Assembly (NCBI GenBank): GCA_003446335.1
Contig: DMAZ01000020.1
Location: 1-9,015, forward strand
Source of the DNA: Lachnospiraceae bacterium
GTDB taxonomy: Bacteria; Bacillota_A; Clostridia; Lachnospirales; Lachnospiraceae
DNA: 9,015 nucleotides
Reading direction: 5' to 3'
Of the stretch, positions 5,801 to 9,015 are shown in pieces. The notes under the pieces were generated by a model. It was not told where the DNA came from, made no database searches, and saw only the letters and a program-made list of their open reading frames with translations. Position 1 is the stretch's first letter; each line of letters begins with the position of its first letter. The position numbers were made by a program, and so were the translations under genes.

Positions 5801-6565
5801 ATGGAATTACTGAAAGTAGTACAGATCGAGAAATATTACGGAACCAAGTCCAGCCTTACAAAGGCAATCGATGATATTTCTTTTCAGGTTGAAAAGGGAG
5901 AATTTGTGGCGATCATGGGAGCTTCCGGCAGCGGGAAGACGACACTTTTAAACTGCATTTCCACGATTGACAGAGTAACGGCAGGACATATTTATCTGGA
6001 AGGTGAGGACGTGACAACGCTGAGAGGAAAAGCGTTAAATCGTTTTCGGAGGGAAAAACTCGGGTTTATTTTCCAGGAGTTCAATCTGCTGGATACACTT
6101 ACCGGATATGAGAATATATCTCTTGCGTTATCCATACAGAAAAAACCTGTATCCGAAATCGATCCGGCGATCAAAACGGTCGCGGAACAACTGGGCATTT
6201 CTGAGATTCTGGGAAAATATCCATACCAGATGTCCGGCGGAGAAAAGCAAAGAGTTGCCTCTGCCAGGGCAATCATCACCAATCCTAAACTGATCTTAGC
6301 AGATGAGCCTACGGGAGCATTGGATTCAAAATCATCCAGGATGCTTCTGGAACGCTTTTCGTATCTTAACAAAGAGCTTGGTGCCACGATCATGATGGTC
6401 ACGCATGATAGCTTTTCCGCAAGCTACGCGAACCGGGTGATTTTCATAAAAGACGGAAAGCTCTTTCATGAAATTTTACGGGGATCCGACAGCAGAAAAG
6501 AGTTCTTTGATAAGATCATTGACGTAGTGACGCTGCTGGGAGGTGATGTAAATGATGCTCTTTAA
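5801..6565 (+). CDS. ABC transporter ATP-binding protein (BceA-like)
   Basis: This 254-aa cytoplasmic ATPase powers the permease encoded next, and it belongs to the MacB/LolD-like branch of ABC proteins. It has Walker A GASGSGKTT (40-48), the Q-loop Q92 in FIFQEFNLLD, the signature MSGGEKQR (144-151), Walker B LILADEP with catalytic E169, the D-loop GALD (172-175) and the H-loop H202. FNLLDTLTGYENISLAL is typical of peptide-antibiotic detoxification transporters of the Bce group. The ATG has an AAGGGAG site at 5785-5791, 9 nt upstream. Its 3' end overlaps the permease gene by 14 nt. Expression is likely controlled by the operator at 5703-5716. In this family the complex confers resistance to peptide antibiotics that bind cell-wall precursors (for example bacitracin or lantibiotics) and also signals to the kinase. 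The exact substrate cannot be read from the sequence. Confidence 0.95.
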   Translation: MELLKVVQIEKYYGTKSSLTKAIDDISFQVEKGEFVAIMGASGSGKTTLLNCISTIDRVTAGHIYLEGEDVTTLRGKALNRFRREKLGFIFQEFNLLDTLTGYENISLALSIQKKPVSEIDPAIKTVAEQLGISEILGKYPYQMSGGEKQRVASARAIITNPKLILADEPTGALDSKSSRMLLERFSYLNKELGATIMMVTHDSFSASYANRVIFIKDGKLFHEILRGSDSRKEFFDKIIDVVTLLGGDVNDAL

Positions 6566-8621
6566 GCTCTCTCTCGGCAACATCTGCAAGAGTCTCAGGG
6601 ATTATGCCATCTATTTCTTTACGCTGGTCATAGGCGTTTCGGTATTCTATGTATTTAATGCGATTGGCGGCCAGAGCGCGATGATGGCTGTCACAGAAAG
6701 CCGCATGGACGTAGTAGAACTGCTGACAACTATGCTTTCGGGAGTCAGTGTGTTTGTGGCATGCGTTTTGGGACTGCTGATCGTTTATGCCAGCCGTTTT
6801 CTCATGAAACGAAGAAATAAGGAATTTGCTTTATATATGACACTGGGTATGAGCAAAGGCAGCATATCCATCATTCTGTTGCTGGAAACCATTTTCATCG
6901 GTATCTTTTCACTTGCAGTCGGGCTTATTGTCGGAATCGGACTGTCACAGCTCATGAGTGCGGTTGTGGCAAATCTTTTCGAAGCAGATTTGACAGCCTA
7001 TCGCTTTATCGTATCCGGTGACTCCGTTTTCAAAACAGTGCTTTATTTTGTGGTGATGTATCTTGTTGTCATCATATTCAACAGTGCAGCCATATCAAGA
7101 ATGAAGCTCATCGATTTGATTCAGGCAGACAGAAGATCTGAACACGTTAAGCTGAAGAACCCGTTGATCTGCATGTTTATCTTCGTGATTGCCGTGGTGA
7201 TGCTTGGCTATGCGTATTATCAGGTGGGCTGGCATTTTAGTGATTTGGATGGCAGGAAACTGACCTTATATATCGCTATGGGATCTGCAGCCACATTCCT
7301 TTTCTTCTGGTCTGTTTCAAGCATGCTGCTGCGTATTGCGATGGTCAGGAAAAATATGTATTATCGCGGCTTGAATGCTTTTACTTTTCGCCAGATCAGC
7401 AGCAAAGTCAACACGATGGTATTTTCCATGACGGTTATCTGCCTCATGCTGTTTGTAACAATATGCACACTTTCAGCGGCGTTTTCCGTCAGGAATTCAA
7501 TGAATGCGAATCTGAACCGCCTCTGCCCGGCTGACTTTGAAATAGAGTACCGGGAATTCGCGGATGAAGAAGGTCAGGAATTGTCTCACGGAGATGTCAT
7601 GGATTTTCTGGGGGGATACGATTATGATCTCACGGGAGATCTTTCGGATTATGTTCATATCAGAAGCTATGTTGATCCGGAATTTACTTTTGCTGCATTC
7701 CTGGGTGATCAGCTTGATGATGTTATGGAACAATACCGCTTTTTGGTTTACGATGTACCATTTCAAATTTACAGCATCAGTGATTATAATGCCCTTATGC
7801 GCTTATATGGAAGAGAACAATTTGAGCTTAAAGAAGATGAATTTCTTCTAATCTGCAATTATAAATCTGCAAGGAACATCATGGATGCGATCCTGGAAAA
7901 GGGATATAAAACTGAAATCATGGGTCATGAATTATATTCACGGTTTGATGATTGCCAGGACGGTTTTGTAGATATTTCTGTACAGGCCATGAATGCAGGG
8001 CTGTTTGTGGTGCCGGACAGTATTGCGGACGATTCTTATGCGGGAAGCGACTATCTGATCGGCAACTATGCTGCTGCCACAAAAGAAGAACGGATGGAGA
8101 TTGAGCGCCGTATCCGCGGTATTGATGAAAAGGTTTTTGACGCCATGCAGATGGATGGGGATAACAGGGCAGAGCGTCATTGTGGCTATCGAATTGATAC
8201 AAAAGTGGATATTTCGGAAGCAACCATAGGACTTGGAGCGATCGCTACATTTTTAGGGCTGTATATCGGATTAATATTCCTGATCTCATCCGGCGTGGTT
8301 CTTGCCCTGAAAGATCTTTCCGAGAGCGTGGACAGCATTGGCAGATATGAGATGCTGCGTAAAATCGGCGCTGAAGAAAGCGAGATTGGACGGTCTTTGT
8401 TCCGGCAGACAGGACTTTTCTTCCTGTTTCCGATGCTGCTTGCCTGCGTACATTCTGTATTCGGAATGAAGTTCGCCGTAAATTTCCTTGAAATATTCGG
8501 CACTGAAAAAATGTGGGAATCAATCATAGTAACAGCAGTGATCATACTGCTGATTTATGGGGGATACTTCCTGATTACTTTTCACAGCAGTAAGCAGATT
8601 ATCAAGGTAAGGAATTTATAA
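6552..8621 (+). CDS. ABC transporter permease with large extracellular domain (BceB-like)
   Basis: A 689-aa FtsX-family permease with about ten membrane helices: near residues 18-38, 62-83, 104-135, 158-182, 203-224, 238-262, 288-313, 560-586, 616-640 and 655-678. Between the seventh and eighth lies a loop of about 245 residues (315-558). This is the hallmark of BceB proteins, where it is thought to contact the peptide antibiotic or its lipid-bound target. FtsX blocks are visible at EFALYMTLGMSKGSI (91-105) and RYEMLRKIGAEESEI (598-612). Helices are joined by short basic loops. GGAGG at 6539-6543 lies 8 nt before the ATG at 6552, inside the ATPase gene; ATG 6555 is an alternative that loses one residue. 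The open frame is full length and unbroken. I see no convincing terminator just after the stop. Together with the ATPase and kinase it probably forms a sensing-and-resistance complex in the cytoplasmic membrane. Confidence 0.94.
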   Translation: MMLFKLSLGNICKSLRDYAIYFFTLVIGVSVFYVFNAIGGQSAMMAVTESRMDVVELLTTMLSGVSVFVACVLGLLIVYASRFLMKRRNKEFALYMTLGMSKGSISIILLLETIFIGIFSLAVGLIVGIGLSQLMSAVVANLFEADLTAYRFIVSGDSVFKTVLYFVVMYLVVIIFNSAAISRMKLIDLIQADRRSEHVKLKNPLICMFIFVIAVVMLGYAYYQVGWHFSDLDGRKLTLYIAMGSAATFLFFWSVSSMLLRIAMVRKNMYYRGLNAFTFRQISSKVNTMVFSMTVICLMLFVTICTLSAAFSVRNSMNANLNRLCPADFEIEYREFADEEGQELSHGDVMDFLGGYDYDLTGDLSDYVHIRSYVDPEFTFAAFLGDQLDDVMEQYRFLVYDVPFQIYSISDYNALMRLYGREQFELKEDEFLLICNYKSARNIMDAILEKGYKTEIMGHELYSRFDDCQDGFVDISVQAMNAGLFVVPDSIADDSYAGSDYLIGNYAAATKEERMEIERRIRGIDEKVFDAMQMDGDNRAERHCGYRIDTKVDISEATIGLGAIATFLGLYIGLIFLISSGVVLALKDLSESVDSIGRYEMLRKIGAEESEIGRSLFRQTGLFFLFPMLLACVHSVFGMKFAVNFLEIFGTEKMWESIIVTAVIILLIYGGYFLITFHSSKQIIKVRNL

Positions 8622-8661
8622 AGATGCATACTCAAGAGATTTTGTAATTCTCAATCATTTT

Positions 8662-8721
8662 CCAGGGAAACCAAAGGCGCTCAATTGCAAAAGAGTTGAG
8701 GGGTTTTGGTTCCCCCATTGG
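8662..8721. repeat. Long imperfect stem-loop
   Basis: Pairs in order from the base: CCA (8662-8664) with TGG (8719-8721), GGGAA (8665-8669) with TTCCC (8710-8714), CCAAA (8671-8675) with TTTGG (8705-8709), and CTCAA (8680-8684) with TTGAG (8696-8700), with an 11-nt loop. There are 18 pairs broken by small bulges. It starts 40 nt after the permease stop but has no T-run behind it. Confidence 0.5.
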
Positions 8722-8748
8722 ACAGGATCGGCCGTGCGGCGATCCTGT
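8722..8748. repeat. Perfect 9-bp inverted repeat directly abutting the previous stem-loop
   Basis: ACAGGATCG (8722-8730) and CGATCCTGT (8740-8748) are perfectly complementary around GCCGTGCGG. The loop can pair further (GCCG with CGGC) if one G is bulged. It lies back to back with the stem-loop ending at 8721. No T-run follows. Confidence 0.65.
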
Positions 8749-8759
8749 GAAAACCGAAT

Positions 8760-9015
8760 ATGACGAAAGCCAAGGTCGCCGCCCTGGCTGAGTCAGATGA
8801 GGAAGCCGTTGATGGTTTCGCTCCACCGCTCTTTTTCGGATGGCAGCGAAAATGTCAGCGGCTATTTTTGTGGAAGCGTCCAGTGAACGGTTCCGCAAAA
8901 ACCGGAAGAACTGAAACGAGCCGCCGGGCAAACGGCGAGTATCAGATCTGCCGGAGCAAGAGGTCAAGGGGAACGCGGTTCCCTTTGGCGGAGTTAAGAG
9001 GCGGCAGTCTCTTAT
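8760..9015 (+). CDS. Possible open frame running off the window end (doubtful)
   Basis: An ATG at 8760 opens a frame of 85 codons with no stop before the window edge. It begins MTKAKVAALAESDEEAVDGF and turns Arg/Lys-rich in its second half (SKRSRGTRF). No Shine-Dalgarno site precedes it (GTGAAAACCGAAT), no domain is recognisable, and the stretch is full of inverted repeats that would constrain the codons. I record it because the true end lies outside the window. It is more likely a chance frame in GC-rich structured DNA, or a leftover of a degraded gene, than a working gene. Confidence 0.18.
   Translation, partial: MTKAKVAALAESDEEAVDGFAPPLFFGWQRKCQRLFLWKRPVNGSAKTGRTETSRRANGEYQICRSKRSRGTRFPLAELRGGSLL
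8816..8851. repeat. 13-bp stem-loop with two single-base bulges
   Basis: TTTCGCT (8816-8822) pairs with AGCGAAA (8845-8851), CCA (8823-8825) with TGG (8841-8843), and CCG (8826-8828) with CGG (8837-8839). The loop is CTCTTTTT; single bases 8840 and 8844 bulge on the right arm. Confidence 0.5.
8965..8987. repeat. Strong inverted repeat, candidate oriT element
   Basis: The arms 8965-8974 (CAAGGGGAAC) and 8978-8987 (GTTCCCTTTG) pair over 10 positions with a single G·T, around the 3-nt loop GCG. A second perfect 6-bp repeat, TAAGAG (8995-9000) / CTCTTA (9009-9014), lies 7 nt further on. A strong short-loop repeat followed by a second repeat resembles the relaxase-binding and nic region of mobile elements. 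No relaxase gene is visible, so the function is inferred. Confidence 0.4.
8995..9014. repeat. Perfect 6-bp inverted repeat at the window edge
   Basis: TAAGAG and CTCTTA flank the 8-nt loop GCGGCAGT. It is the last of the seven hairpins in the tail and may continue a motif that is cut off by the window end. Confidence 0.4.

Larger units (their letters stand above)
8622..9015. other. Non-coding-looking, stem-loop-rich tail; possible transfer region
   Basis: This last 394 nt holds no gene I can defend. It is GC-richer than the transporter genes and contains seven successive inverted repeats, at 8662-8721, 8722-8748, 8816-8851, 8888-8904, 8922-8937, 8965-8987 and 8995-9014. A minus-strand frame (8632-8967, 111 aa) and a plus-strand frame (8760 to the window end) are both open. 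Neither has a Shine-Dalgarno site that I can see or a recognisable domain. Dense hairpins ending in a strong arm pair near the edge are what one sees around origins of transfer of integrative conjugative elements. A structured RNA or repeat cluster is the alternative. Confidence 0.5.

Noticed and set aside
8622..8662. Terminator just after the permease stop
   Set aside because: GAGA/TCTC can pair over only about 4 bp around TTTTGTAAT, followed by mixed sequence. Too weak to call.
8632..8967. Minus-strand open frame of 111 aa in the tail
   Set aside because: Its composition (Arg/Ser/Pro-rich, no domain) and the complementary inverted repeats within it indicate a shadow frame in structured DNA. 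No convincing ribosome site was seen before its ATG. Similar frames may be annotated as hypothetical proteins elsewhere, but I cannot support it as a gene.

Overview
The window looks like accessory DNA from a low-to-mid GC Firmicute, most likely a gut Clostridia-type host. The reasons are strong purine-rich Shine-Dalgarno sites, a GTG start on one gene, a DUF4368-type large serine recombinase, and a BceRS-BceAB-type antimicrobial-peptide module, all typical of Clostridia and their integrative elements. All six well-supported genes lie on the + strand.

Layout. (1) 138-2009: a large serine recombinase of the TnpX/TndX type, the probable integrase/excisionase of a mobile element. (2) 2164-3796: a two-gene operon of a small XRE-family repressor-like protein and a regulator with AlbA_2 (Schlafen-type), GHKL-like and winged-helix parts. 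The two genes overlap by 8 nt, and a promoter and an operator-like inverted repeat lie upstream. A 23-bp G·U-tolerant RNA hairpin starts 2 nt after the operon ends. (3) 3920-5598: response regulator and short two-TM histidine kinase, overlapping ATGA-style. (4) 5580-5685: three consecutive hairpins without a U-tract, REP-like. (5) 5703-5735: a TTACA-N4-TGTAA operator and a -10 box in front of (6) 5801-8621: ABC ATPase and 10-TM BceB-like permease, overlapping by 14 nt. (7) 8622-9015: no convincing gene but at least seven successive stem-loops, the last ones resembling oriT-type repeats.

How the parts fit. The kinase is the short, extracellular-loop-poor kind that senses through its transporter. 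The permease carries the large extracellular domain expected to meet peptide antibiotics of the bacitracin/lantibiotic class. The regulator would then bind the operator at 5703-5716 and switch on the transporter. The module thus appears self-contained: sensor, regulator, target site and pump are all in the window. The recombinase on one side and the hairpin-rich, possibly transfer-related tail on the other suggest this is cargo of an integrative/mobilizable or conjugative element. Neither element end nor any relaxase gene is visible, so that remains inference. The least explained parts are the XRE/AlbA_2 operon and the structured tail.
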